NCBI RefSeq assembly: GCF_006861775.1
Contig: NZ_VDGG01000015.1
Span: 1 to 64,000, forward strand
Source of the DNA: Psychrobacillus soli
GTDB lineage: Bacteria > Bacillota > Bacilli > Bacillales_A > Planococcaceae
Direction: 5' to 3'
Length of the DNA stretch: 64,000 nucleotides
Shown here: positions 9,030 through 17,500 of the stretch, one piece after another
How positions within the stretch are numbered: position 1 is the stretch's first letter
Layout of the letters: every line of letters starts with the position of its first letter
Notes under the pieces: model-generated
Told to the model about the DNA's origin: nothing
The model's input: only the letters and a program-made list of their open reading frames with translations
Database searches by the model: none
Translations under genes and position numbers: made by a program

Positions 9030-9117
9030 CCATTTCCACTCCTTAAAGTCTCTCTAATTCAATTAGTTAGAAATAAAAGAGGAGGGATATAATCCCTCCT
9101 CTATAATCAGGCTAATC

Positions 9118-10320
9118 TTAAGGATTAACTTTCGTGTTAAATACTTGTTTTCCATCTACAAATTCAATAATTACAGCTGATTTTATCGGATGGTGATTTT
9201 CATCAACGGAATATAATCCTGTTACTAATTCTAATTGGTCAGTAGCTTCAATCGCTTCTTTAATTTTTGTACCATCTGTCGATCCAGCACGTTCGATTGC
9301 ATCTTTTAATAAATAAACGGAATCATACCCAAGTGCGTTAAAAGAGTTAGGGTCTTTACCGTACTTCTTAGAAAAGCTCTCCGCAAATGCTTTCGCTTTA
9401 CCATCTGGATCATCCGCAGAATAGGCAGTAATAATAAACGTGTTATTTAATGCATCTGCTCCAGCTAAGTCAACGATTGTTGGAGAATCCCAACCATCAG
9501 CACCCATTAATGGAACAGTAATTCCTAATTCACGAGCTTGTTTAACAATCAATCCTACTTCTTCATAATATCCTGGGATAAATACAAATTCAGGATTTGA
9601 AGATTTAATGCGCGTTAGTGTGGAACGGAAATCAGTATCTTTTGCAACATAAGACTCTTCCGCAACAATAGTACCTCCAGCTGCTTCAAAATCTTTAATG
9701 AAAGAAGCCGCAAGACCTTTCGCATAATCACTCGCATTATCCGCATAAACTGCTGCAGTTTTAACTTTTAATTCGTTAGTAGCAAAGTTTGCAGCTACTG
9801 TACCTTGGAAAGGGTCAATAAATGCTGTACGGAATGTAAATGGATTTACTTTTCCGTCGTCTCCAACAGTTACAGTTGTACTTGTACCTGAAGGAGAAAT
9901 CATAGGTGTTTTAGTGTCAGTTGCTATTTGTACTTGAGCAACTGAGGCACCACTTGTAGCAGCTCCAATAATCGCTACTACTTTATCTTGACTCGTTAAT
10001 TTAATCGCAGCACTAGTTGCCTCAGCAGCGTCAGATTTATTGTCAACTTTAATAAGTTCGATTTGTTTTCCATCAATACCACCTTCAGCATTGATTTCCT
10101 CTACAGCTAGATCGATAGCATCCGCCTCGGATGTACCGTATGATGCTACAGCTCCTGAAAGCTCAAGATTGGCACCTATTTTAATTGTGTCTCCCCCATT
10201 TGCACTGCTTCCTTCTCCCCCATTTGAACTAGTACCTTCTTCCTCTGCTCCGCATCCCGCTAGTACCCCAACTAGCAAAGAAGAAGCAAGAAATAATGAA
10301 GCAAATTTCGATTTCTTCAT
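9118..10320 (-). CDS. livJ: Branched-chain amino acid-binding lipoprotein LivJ-like (copy 2)
   Basis: 400-residue solute-binding lipoprotein. The ATG at 10320 is chosen because AGGGGG lies about nine bases upstream and the product then starts with the lipoprotein signal MKKSKFASLF and lipobox LAGC (Cys23); the frame stays open another 20 codons upstream without a signal-like sequence. It has a longer Ser/Gly/Asn linker after the cysteine than copy 1. The binding fold begins KIGANLELSGAVASYG. Replacements relative to copy 1 lie mainly in the first 200 residues, consistent with altered ligand preference (inference). Confidence 0.92.
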   Translation of the reverse strand: MKKSKFASLFLASSLLVGVLAGCGAEEEGTSSNGGEGSSANGGDTIKIGANLELSGAVASYGTSEADAIDLAVEEINAEGGIDGKQIELIKVDNKSDAAEATSAAIKLTSQDKVVAIIGAATSGASVAQVQIATDTKTPMISPSGTSTTVTVGDDGKVNPFTFRTAFIDPFQGTVAANFATNELKVKTAAVYADNASDYAKGLAASFIKDFEAAGGTIVAEESYVAKDTDFRSTLTRIKSSNPEFVFIPGYYEEVGLIVKQARELGITVPLMGADGWDSPTIVDLAGADALNNTFIITAYSADDPDGKAKAFAESFSKKYGKDPNSFNALGYDSVYLLKDAIERAGSTDGTKIKEAIEATDQLELVTGLYSVDENHHPIKSAVIIEFVDGKQVFNTKVNP

Positions 10321-10439
10321 AAATAAAACCCCCTGTTTTAGTTTGATAATTCTGAATATATAAGTCATACTACTTACCATTCTCTTATTTTGGTAAGAAA
10401 CTATTCAGAAACTATCAAGTTGTTGTTGTGAACAACTTC

Positions 10440-10468
10440 ATTGTAAAACAAAGTTTAAATTCAGTCTA
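10440..10468 (-). promoter_or_regulatory. Probable sigma-A promoter of liv operon copy 2
   Basis: -35 TAGACT (10463-10468) and -10 TACAAT (10440-10445) with a 17-base spacer on the minus strand, identical boxes to those of copy 1. The transcribed leader can form a small hairpin (AAGTTGTT/AACAACTT, about 10417-10438) that copy 1 lacks. Confidence 0.6.
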
Positions 10469-10491
10469 TACTAATTTTTCTTTTATTTCTA

Positions 10492-10506
10492 AAGTTTCTG
10501 ATATTA
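10492..10506. promoter_or_regulatory. Weak CodY-like box upstream of livJ copy 2
   Basis: AAGTTTCTGATATTA, at the position equivalent to the better box of copy 1, matches 11 of 15 consensus positions. If CodY acts here it may bind less tightly than at copy 1. Confidence 0.25.
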
Positions 10507-10695
10507 CACTAAAATAATATTTTGCGAACATGTCCAAATCCTTTTAAATAAAGGGTTTTCACTGTTATTTCCTATCGAATATATATCAAAAATTATACTC
10601 GATATATTTCTTCAAATATCCTTTTAAAGTATTTTTTTATCATGATTACTAATATATTTGTAAAATTATAGAGAACTAAAAGTTGTATGATTATT

Positions 10696-10724
10696 TTTAC
10701 TTTGCCTATTTTGTTCTGTATACT
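10696..10724 (+). promoter_or_regulatory. Possible promoter of pepF
   Basis: TATACT at 10719-10724 with TTTACT 17 bases upstream. The -10 is also preserved in the decayed copy near 5420. The region is shared with the divergent liv promoter. Confidence 0.4.
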
Positions 10725-10766
10725 AGAAAATAGTTCGACATTCGTAATAAAAAGGAGAGATGAAAA

Positions 10767-12578
10767 ATGGTACAAAAGTTACCTAATCGAGACGAAGTAA
10801 AAGTGGTATACACATGGAATTTAGCCGATTTATTTGCAGCTGAAGAGGATTTTACAAATTCATTAGTAGATATTGAGCAAGAGGTTCAGCAATTTTCTGA
10901 AAAATATAAAGGAAAAGTGAATAATCCTTCTATCATAATAGAAGCCCTAACCGATTATTCGGCTGTATATGAAAAAATTGTTCCAGCAGGGACATATGCT
11001 AGTCTGTCTCTTAGTACTGACCAAACAAACACAACTGCACAAATGAGAGCAAATAAATTCAGTTCCCTTTCGGCTAAAATTAGTAGCGAACTTTCTTTTT
11101 TAACGAGTGAATTAGTAGAGCTACCAGATGAAATGATTTTAGAAGCGTCTAAGCTTGCACCTGCATTCCAACATTATTTAGACAAGTTATTAGAGAAGAA
11201 AAAATATGAATTGCATCCGGAAGTAGAGAAAACTCTTGCCGCGTACTCCGCTTCGTTTAATGCACCATATAAATTATATAATACGACCAAAATGCAGGAT
11301 ATCTCTTTCGATAACTTTGAAGTAGCTGAAAAATCATATCCATTAAGCTATGTATCTTTTGAAAATGATTGGGAAGCCGAATCAGATCCAGCGATTAGAC
11401 GAGCTGCATTCGAATCTTTTTCAGCGAAACTAAAAGAATACCAACATACGACAGCTATAACTTATGATATGCATGTGCAAATGGAAAAAACGACTGCCGA
11501 TATTCGTGGATATGACTCTATTTTTGATTATTTACTGCTCAATCAAGAAGTGGATCGCACTCTTTACAACCGCCAAATTGACTTGATCATGAACGAGCTT
11601 GCACCCCATATGCGTAAATACGCAAAGTTACTTCAAAAAGTGCATGGCTTAGACAAAATGACATTTGCCGATTTAAAAATTTCACTGGATCCTACGTATG
11701 AGCCGACCATTTCGATAGAAGAATCCAAAAAGTATATTGACGATGCATTAGCTATAATGGGCGATGAATATTTGGACATGGTGGATCGTGCGTATAAAGA
11801 GCGTTGGATTGATTTTGCACAAAATACTGGAAAATCTACTGGTGCATTTTGTTCTAGCCCATACGGCAACCATCCATATATCCTTATTTCTTGGTCTTCT
11901 AGAATGAATGAAGTATTTGTACTTGCTCATGAGCTAGGACATGCAGGTCATTTTTATCATGCAAATAAAGAACAGACAATATTTAATGCAAGACCTTCTT
12001 TATATTTTATTGAAGCCCCTTCTACGATGAATGAAATGCTTGTAGCGAATCATTTATTAGCAAACTCGGCTGATCCGAAATTTAAACGTTGGGTGATTTC
12101 TTCCATTGTGGCACGCACTTACTACCATAATTTTGTTACACATTTATTGGAGGCTGCTTATCAACGGAAAGTATACGAGCGAGTCGATCAAGGACTGAAT
12201 GTCAATGCACAAATTTTGAATGAGTATAAACGAAGCGTGTTGGAAGAATTTTGGGGTGAGGCAGTAGAAATATCAGAAGGTGCTGAACTCACTTGGATGC
12301 GTCAACCTCATTATTATATGGGATTGTATCCTTATACGTATAGTGCCGGTTTAACGATTTCCACACAAGTCGCAAAGCGTATTTTAAACGAAGGTCAAGT
12401 TGCCGTTGATGAGTGGACAAACGTGCTGAAAGCAGGCGGTACAAAATCACCTGTAGAGCTTGCGAAAATGGCTGGAGTAGATATTACGACAGAAGAACCA
12501 TTACGAGATACGATTTCCTATATCGGCTCACTTATCGATGAGTTGATCACTTTAACTGATGTAATTGAACATAACTAA
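10767..12578 (+). CDS. pepF: Oligoendopeptidase F (M3 family zinc peptidase)
   Basis: Cytoplasmic metallopeptidase that cleaves short peptides. 603 residues is the usual length. The zinc site HELGH is at residues 388-392, with the third ligand Glu416 in FIEAPST, as in family M3. The C-terminal part has the conserved Y.YTYSAGL segment. AAGGAG precedes the ATG at a suitable distance. It is transcribed divergently from the second liv operon; peptide turnover and branched-chain uptake may share a nutritional context, which is inference. A broken copy of its 5' part lies at 5419-5637. Confidence 0.95.
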   Translation: MVQKLPNRDEVKVVYTWNLADLFAAEEDFTNSLVDIEQEVQQFSEKYKGKVNNPSIIIEALTDYSAVYEKIVPAGTYASLSLSTDQTNTTAQMRANKFSSLSAKISSELSFLTSELVELPDEMILEASKLAPAFQHYLDKLLEKKKYELHPEVEKTLAAYSASFNAPYKLYNTTKMQDISFDNFEVAEKSYPLSYVSFENDWEAESDPAIRRAAFESFSAKLKEYQHTTAITYDMHVQMEKTTADIRGYDSIFDYLLLNQEVDRTLYNRQIDLIMNELAPHMRKYAKLLQKVHGLDKMTFADLKISLDPTYEPTISIEESKKYIDDALAIMGDEYLDMVDRAYKERWIDFAQNTGKSTGAFCSSPYGNHPYILISWSSRMNEVFVLAHELGHAGHFYHANKEQTIFNARPSLYFIEAPSTMNEMLVANHLLANSADPKFKRWVISSIVARTYYHNFVTHLLEAAYQRKVYERVDQGLNVNAQILNEYKRSVLEEFWGEAVEISEGAELTWMRQPHYYMGLYPYTYSAGLTISTQVAKRILNEGQVAVDEWTNVLKAGGTKSPVELAKMAGVDITTEEPLRDTISYIGSLIDELITLTDVIEHN

Positions 12579-12678
12579 AAGAGAAAAAACACATTTTCCT
12601 TTCTCTGCCCCGACAAGCAAATGGATATGTTGAATGGAATGTTGCGGATTACCCTATACGGTGAAGTTTTTGGTGTGT

Positions 12679-12803
12679 GAGCATCCAGTAAATGGATTAG
12701 GGCAACCAACCGATCATTGAAAGCAACCAGTTCTATTCGGAAAGCTACCAAATCAGTCCGATAGCACCCAAATTACGGTTGAAAGCAACCAGTTCTTCAA
12801 ATA
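12679..12803. repeat. Six tandem imperfect 21-bp repeats
   Basis: Units begin at 12679, 12700, 12721, 12742, 12762 and 12783 (lengths 21, 21, 21, 20, 21, 21). They share the core AAGCAACCA followed by a variable centre and often TTCGGA or TCCGA. No reading frame or known motif explains them. The rest of 12579-12944 shows no gene; the pepF stop is followed by a weak AGAGAAA/TTTCTCT hairpin. Confidence 0.75.
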
Positions 12804-12979
12804 AATAGTTCACTTATTGTGAGACAACGATGACTATGACGCATTATTTCTAAATAGTACACATCTTATGCCGTTCAGAAAAAATTCTCCATATACCATA
12901 GAATAAATTCCTAGAGTAAGAAAAAAGCTAAACCGTCTCTAAAGTGTACCCTTTGTAAAGGACATTTTAAAAAAAGCTC

Positions 12980-13867
12980 TTAAGCAACTTGAAGAAGATG
13001 ATGTCTGTATTGTGCAGGCGTCATCTTTTTTAAGTTCCATTGACCTCGATAATGATTGTAATAAGTCATATAACTCTTAATTTCCCATATTACATCTTCT
13101 AATGTTTCGCATGATTTAATATCTATTTCATCCTTAAAATGACCAAAGAATGATTCTTGTGGAGCGTTATCCCAACAGTTTCCACGACGTGACATTGACT
13201 GACCTAAACCCATTTTCTTTATAAGCTTTTGGAATCGAGGATTTGTATAGTGAAAACCTTGATCTGAGTGAATGAATGCACCCTCAGCTAGTTTTCTACC
13301 AATCTTCTTTAATTTCTTTAATGTATTTAGGGCAATATCTAGCGTTATTTTGTCAGACACTTCATACGCTAGAATTTCATTGGTTTCGGCATCTTTAATA
13401 GTAGATAAATAGGCACGTTTTCCTTTTCCGTAACTCAAATATGTAATGTCAGTTAATAAAACTTTTCCAGCTATTCCTTGCTTAAACTGGCGATTTAATA
13501 AATTTGGTAATGTCCGATGTTCCTTTGTTGCCTTTGCCATTCTTCTATAAGGATTCGCTTTTCGAATCGGGCAAATGATATCAAACTTTTTCATAATGCG
13601 ACGAATTCGTTTTAAGTTATAAGTAATGTGATACTGATTCTCTAACGTCATTTTTATTTGACGCGCGCCTTTCTTCCGACGGCGGAAATGAAATGCTTTT
13701 AGAATAATTTCTTTTACTTCTTTATCTACTAAATCGCGATCTACACGGTTTTGTATCGCTTTTTCTGTAAAATAGTTGTAGTAGCCTGAGCGAGATACGC
13801 CAATTAATTTACATAGAAAACGGACCATTTGTTTCAATTGATACTTTTCGATCGTGTCATGGATCAA
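12980..13867 (-). CDS. IS3-family transposase OrfB (DDE catalytic domain)
   Basis: Catalytic half of the transposase. It contains an HTH_21-like region and the rve integrase core. The DDE residues are visible in LLTDITYLS, HSDQGFHYT and ESFFGHFK (35-residue D-E spacing typical of IS3), along with the IS3 signature MSRRGNCWDNAP. The start at 13867 is a TTG, but real expression is probably by -1 slippage in orfA at A6G (13933-13939), which gives an OrfAB fusion reading through ARSTRKEADEEG into this frame. Intact, so the element may be active. Confidence 0.93.
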   Translation of the reverse strand: MIHDTIEKYQLKQMVRFLCKLIGVSRSGYYNYFTEKAIQNRVDRDLVDKEVKEIILKAFHFRRRKKGARQIKMTLENQYHITYNLKRIRRIMKKFDIICPIRKANPYRRMAKATKEHRTLPNLLNRQFKQGIAGKVLLTDITYLSYGKGKRAYLSTIKDAETNEILAYEVSDKITLDIALNTLKKLKKIGRKLAEGAFIHSDQGFHYTNPRFQKLIKKMGLGQSMSRRGNCWDNAPQESFFGHFKDEIDIKSCETLEDVIWEIKSYMTYYNHYRGQWNLKKMTPAQYRHHLLQVA

Positions 13868-13884
13868 TTGAAATTTCTGTTCTG

Positions 13885-14313
13885 CTACGAGTTTGATTCC
13901 TTCTTCATCAGCTTCCTTTCGAGTAGATCGAGCTTTTTTAATAATTCATTTTCAGCCTGCAATATACGATTTTGCGCCTCTAATCGAGCGTACTTTTCCT
14001 CTAAGGTCAGTTCACGTTCCAGCGGACGGCCAGAATGGATTTTACGCGTATCTTCTAATCCTAATACACCCTGTTCACGATAAGCTGCACGCCAACGCTT
14101 CCCGGCAGAAGCAATCCTCCTTAAGCCAATTAGTTCAACATCTAGACCAACTTCTTCAAAAATTTCACGTGGCGCTTTTCCTTTTTCATTCTCCGAAATA
14201 AAAAGACGTTTAAATTCTTCTGAATAAGTAATAGCTTTATCACTAACCGTAGCTACATATGGATTAGAGGCTAATTGTTTTTGTTCTTCTTTAGTTAGTA
14301 ATCTTTTTGTCAT
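13885..14313 (-). CDS. IS3-family transposase OrfA (helix-turn-helix/leucine zipper)
   Basis: 142-residue DNA-binding subunit. It has an N-terminal HTH (EEFKRLFISE..GKAPREIFEEVGLD), a RKIHSGRP segment, and a C-terminal leucine-zipper-like coiled coil (LEAQNRILQAENELLKKLDLL). The zipper ends exactly over the A6G slippery site. Ribosomes that do not shift end at 13885; those that shift by -1 continue into orfB, the usual IS3 way of limiting transposase. Confidence 0.92.
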   Translation of the reverse strand: MTKRLLTKEEQKQLASNPYVATVSDKAITYSEEFKRLFISENEKGKAPREIFEEVGLDVELIGLRRIASAGKRWRAAYREQGVLGLEDTRKIHSGRPLERELTLEEKYARLEAQNRILQAENELLKKLDLLERKLMKKESNS

Positions 14314-14420
14314 GTTTATCCGCCCTTCTATGTTTTCTCATTATAAACAAAAATACCCCATAGGATAGACTTTTTTAAAAGTGTCTATTCTATAGGGTAC
14401 ATTTTACTCGTAAACGGCTC

Positions 14421-14621
14421 TCAGATTTTTTGCATTTCTTCTTTATATTTAGCTAAGCAATTATGACAAATACAATGCTTTCTTCTGCTTTCTACTGGAA
14501 CTAGCTCAAAAATACCCTTTGGAAATTTCTCCATCGTACACCAACAACCATTCGGTTCTGTTGCATCGACCATACATTTGTTTTCTTTCCCGCAAAGCGG
14601 ACAATGTGTATTAGCCATCAT
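14421..14621 (-). CDS. Cysteine-rich CWC family protein
   Basis: 66-residue protein with cysteine pairs CPLC, CWC and CICHNC, the pattern of the cysteine-rich CWC family, probably binding zinc. Function of the family is unknown. It begins 8 bases after the stop of the TPR-GGDEF gene on the same strand, so the two are likely co-transcribed. Two adjacent ATG codons could serve as start. The IS3 element inserted 20 bases past its stop and may have removed or displaced its terminator. Confidence 0.8.
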   Translation of the reverse strand: MMANTHCPLCGKENKCMVDATEPNGCWCTMEKFPKGIFELVPVESRRKHCICHNCLAKYKEEMQKI

Positions 14622-14629
14622 TATGCCCC

Positions 14630-16270
14630 CTATTTCGCGAAAACTTTTACTTGGTTTCGTCCAGTCGTTTTCGCTTTATATAATTCCTCATCAGCAATTG
14701 CATACATATTATCCTTACTTTCAAACTGCTCACACTGACCGAATGCCGCTCCAACACTAATTGTAATGGGGTAAGCATGTTGTTCCCAACAGTAAAGTAA
14801 CGACATAGTTTCCACTGACTTCCTCAATTCTTCCGCGATTTGGAGAAATTCTTTTTGACTAATATGCTTTAAAAAACCAACAAACTCTTCTCCACCAAAT
14901 CTCCCTAATATGCCTCCATGATCTTCTATCACTGTTTTCATACAGTTTCCGACTTGCTGTAAACAACGGTCCCCTTCTATATGCCCATGAAAATCATTAT
15001 AACGTTTAAAATAATCAATATCGATCATCAGTAAAGCAACATTTATATCTGCATTGCTTTCATCGTTCCAAAATTCGTTCAGATACTTGGTAAAGTATTT
15101 ACGATTCGCAAGCTTTGTCAAATCATCATAGAACACTTCACCACTTAAATGTTGATTCGTTTGTTCGAGATCCTCTACTATTTTCTTTTGCGTGGAAATT
15201 TCATTTTTCAAATGCTCATTCATTTTAGCTATTTCCTCCATTTCTTTCCCTGCAAAAAGTTTATTTAATTCTAGTTTAATAATCTCGAGTTTATGTGACA
15301 TCGTTGTAGAGCCTATGACTTGTTCTAAAAGATGATATTTTTTATAGTAATTTAATGCTAAATCAAATTGTCCTTTCGATTCATAAAAAACAGACAACTG
15401 ATTGAAAATTCTACTTAAATATTGCCTTGCTTGTATCTCTTCACCATTTTTAATAGCTTCTTCCATATAATTCAAAAAAGAATCTTCATCGACTCGTAAT
15501 TCAAATTCTGCTAAGTTGATAAGTACTTCTATTGTATAAAATTTATTTCCTATAGCTTTTAATCTCTCCAAAGCCTGCATGTAATAGCGCTTTGCTTGCT
15601 CATAATCTTGCTGTAAGTAATAAATTTTACCGATTTTATTCTCCACTTCTGCGAGGGAAGTGACATCATCTAATTCAAGTAACATGTCATAACTCTTTCG
15701 ATAATACGCAAAGCTTTCATCTAAATAATGTTGGTTAAAACAAACCCATCCCATATTCAATAAAATAACCGCTTGATTTCTTTTAATGTCTTGCTTTTCT
15801 GCTATATATAGTGCTTTTTCATACGCTGCTAATGCTTCTTCCATATTTCCAACTTCTCTATATACTTCACCCATATTATTATATATGCGACTTAAAATGG
15901 CATCATCATCTGGTTCTGTTGCAAATCGCCGTGCGTTTAAAAAGTTTTCAAGAGATTGTTCATACATTCCATTATAAAAATAGACAACACCGATTAAATT
16001 TAGTGCCGATGCTATACCAGCTTGATCACCTAATTCTTCATATTTTAGGTACGCATCATATGCATAGTCGTAGCAACTCTCTAATTTTGTCATTGATCTA
16101 CATGCTAGTGCCATGACAAACAAGGAAGCGGCTTCTTCCTTTTTAGCCTTCGATATACGCGCTTCTTTATAAGTAGAAGAAGCTGTTTCAAATGCTTCAG
16201 ACGGGTACTTTAAAGCTATTTCCTTTGCTTCATTAATTTTTTCCATTAATGTTTTTGACTCCGAAATCAC
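14630..16270 (-). CDS. TPR-repeat diguanylate cyclase (GGDEF)
   Basis: 546 residues. The first about 320 are helical tetratricopeptide repeats (for example ALNLIGVVYFYNGMYEQSL, NNMGEVYREVGNMEEAL), followed by a coiled coil (about 325-370) and a GGDEF domain starting FYDDLTKLANRKYF. The active-site loop GRFGGEEF (GGEEF 459-463) is intact, so it should make cyclic di-GMP. The RxxD inhibitory site five residues before is missing, so product inhibition at the usual I-site is not expected. No signal peptide or membrane segment, so a cytoplasmic sensor controlled by TPR partners is inferred. Co-transcribed with the CWC gene. Confidence 0.9.
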   Translation of the reverse strand: MISESKTLMEKINEAKEIALKYPSEAFETASSTYKEARISKAKKEEAASLFVMALACRSMTKLESCYDYAYDAYLKYEELGDQAGIASALNLIGVVYFYNGMYEQSLENFLNARRFATEPDDDAILSRIYNNMGEVYREVGNMEEALAAYEKALYIAEKQDIKRNQAVILLNMGWVCFNQHYLDESFAYYRKSYDMLLELDDVTSLAEVENKIGKIYYLQQDYEQAKRYYMQALERLKAIGNKFYTIEVLINLAEFELRVDEDSFLNYMEEAIKNGEEIQARQYLSRIFNQLSVFYESKGQFDLALNYYKKYHLLEQVIGSTTMSHKLEIIKLELNKLFAGKEMEEIAKMNEHLKNEISTQKKIVEDLEQTNQHLSGEVFYDDLTKLANRKYFTKYLNEFWNDESNADINVALLMIDIDYFKRYNDFHGHIEGDRCLQQVGNCMKTVIEDHGGILGRFGGEEFVGFLKHISQKEFLQIAEELRKSVETMSLLYCWEQHAYPITISVGAAFGQCEQFESKDNMYAIADEELYKAKTTGRNQVKVFAK

Positions 16271-16409
16271 ATCTGTCTCCCCCTGCTCTTACGAACTATT
16301 TGTAGATCTTTTTCGTACTTGGCAATCTATTTATAATTTTATATTCTGATTTTTTAAATAGCAACAAAGAAAGATACTACCTACATATCGTGGATACGAA
16401 AAAGAAGAA

Positions 16410-16446
16410 AACCAACAACAATGACCTAGAAGTCGTTGAAGCTGGT
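16410..16446 (-). terminator. Terminator after the alpha-CTD-like gene
   Basis: Hairpin with arms AACCA..CAA.GAC and GTCGTTG..TGGTT. On the minus strand it is followed by TTTTCTTCTTTTT. Its sequence resembles the terminator at 17430-17469. Confidence 0.65.
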
Positions 16447-16497
16447 TCATCTTAGAATATACATTTAAAAGTACTAATTATTATGTTCCCTTTAACA

Positions 16498-16791
16498 TCA
16501 ATTTTTAAACGATAACCCTTCTCCTTCTAGTGCAGCCCTTAGTTTAGGTAGCGAAGCTTTTCCCATTCCGTGAAACTTCAAAATGTCTTTTTCGCTAAAG
16601 TTAGATAGCTGTTCTAAAGAAGTGATGCCATTGTTTTCTAATGCACGTCTTGCGGGTGCGGAAAGGAGAGAAAGAAAACCGATTTTGGGTTTTCGCTCTT
16701 GTTCACAAGTCGGGCATGTAGGACAGTCAGTGCTTTTATAGTATTCATGTCCATTGTCGCAAGTTCTTACATTTTTCTTGGAAATTGTCAT
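16498..16791 (-). CDS. Zinc-ribbon/RNA polymerase alpha C-terminal domain-like protein
   Basis: 97 residues from the ATG at 16791, chosen because AAAGGAGA lies upstream; the frame is open further but without a site. The N-terminal 35 residues have a Cys/His cluster (CDNGHEYYKS..CPTCPTCEQ), likely a small zinc-binding unit. The C-terminal 60 residues (LLSAPARRALENNGITSLEQLS..FHGMGKASLPKLRAAL) resemble the helix-hairpin-helix alpha-CTD that contacts DNA and activators. Such stand-alone proteins are known in Bacillales but uncharacterised. A DNA-binding role is inference. Confidence 0.75.
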   Translation of the reverse strand: MTISKKNVRTCDNGHEYYKSTDCPTCPTCEQERKPKIGFLSLLSAPARRALENNGITSLEQLSNFSEKDILKFHGMGKASLPKLRAALEGEGLSFKN

Positions 16792-17055
16792 GATGGGGTC
16801 TCCTTTAATCCTGTTATTGGTTTCCAATATACATAAAAATTCTAACAAAGTTCCATATTATTTCAAGAAATTACGTTCTGGTAAAATGGCAACCAATCGA
16901 GTATTTCAGACTCCAGCAGCTAAATATAAATTAGAACAAATCAATTAATATAATAAAAGTACCATTATATAAGTACTTATAATAAATCAATCAGTATATT
17001 GGTATCTACTTCAATCATAGAACTGAATAGCCTTTTTATATAGAGGTGATCATAG

Positions 17056-17427
17056 TTGTCAAACTTTTTAAAATTAGTCGGAGCACAGCTAAGAACGGTT
17101 AGAAAAGCAAGAGGGTTAACACAAGAGGAGCTTGCAGAAAAAACAGGCAAAATAGGCGTTGGTAAATCTCGTATTTCTGATATCGAACGTGGAGAAGCAA
17201 ATATTACATTAGAAACACTGGAGATGCTTATGAATGCTCTTGAAATCCATCCAAACGAACTTTTTAATTTTCAAAGACTAGCTACGAAAACAGATTTTGA
17301 GGAAAAGTCTTATATGTTGGATTTACATCTCTCTATTCTTCGTGATAGAGATTTAGATGAAGTCAAATATGTAATGAGTACAACAAAGGATTTTTTGGAT
17401 ACGGTGGATGCCAAAATGAAGAAATAA
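17056..17427 (+). CDS. XRE-family helix-turn-helix regulator
   Basis: 123 residues with an N-terminal Cro/CI-type HTH (residues about 6-63: LRTVRKARGLTQEELAEKTG, ISDIERGEANITLETL). A short helical C-terminal part with no recognisable ligand domain may mediate dimerisation. The start is TTG at 17056, preceded by an excellent GAGGTGAT site. Single gene ended by a strong terminator. Targets unknown. Confidence 0.88.
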   Translation: MSNFLKLVGAQLRTVRKARGLTQEELAEKTGKIGVGKSRISDIERGEANITLETLEMLMNALEIHPNELFNFQRLATKTDFEEKSYMLDLHLSILRDRDLDEVKYVMSTTKDFLDTVDAKMKK

Positions 17428-17429
17428 TA

Positions 17430-17469
17430 AAACTAGCTACAACGACCTGGGAGTCGTTGTAGCTAGTTT
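17430..17469. terminator. Bidirectional terminator between convergent genes
   Basis: Perfect 17-bp stem (AAACTAGCTACAACGAC and its complement) with a six-base loop. T-rich tails follow on both strands. Confidence 0.92.
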
Positions 17470-17500
17470 TATATTTCGTATAGGGGATCTTTTTATTTTG

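Larger units (their letters stand above)
12945..14401 (-). mobile_element. IS3-family insertion sequence (IS150-like), apparently intact
   Basis: About 1457 bp. The ends are imperfect inverted repeats that both start TGTACCCT and share ..GACA.TTTTAAAAAAG over about 32 bases. It holds orfA and orfB in different frames, with an A6G slippery heptamer at 13933-13939 for a -1 frameshift. The end upstream of orfA also forms a hairpin (14354-14399), probably blocking outside transcription. The flanks (..CTAAAG and TTTTAC..) show no clear target duplication. It sits between convergent pepF and the CWC gene. Confidence 0.9.

Noticed and set aside
12640-12680. The word CCCTATACGGTG is shared with about 211-222
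   Set aside because: Only 12 bases match and the flanks differ, so it is too short to call a repeat copy.
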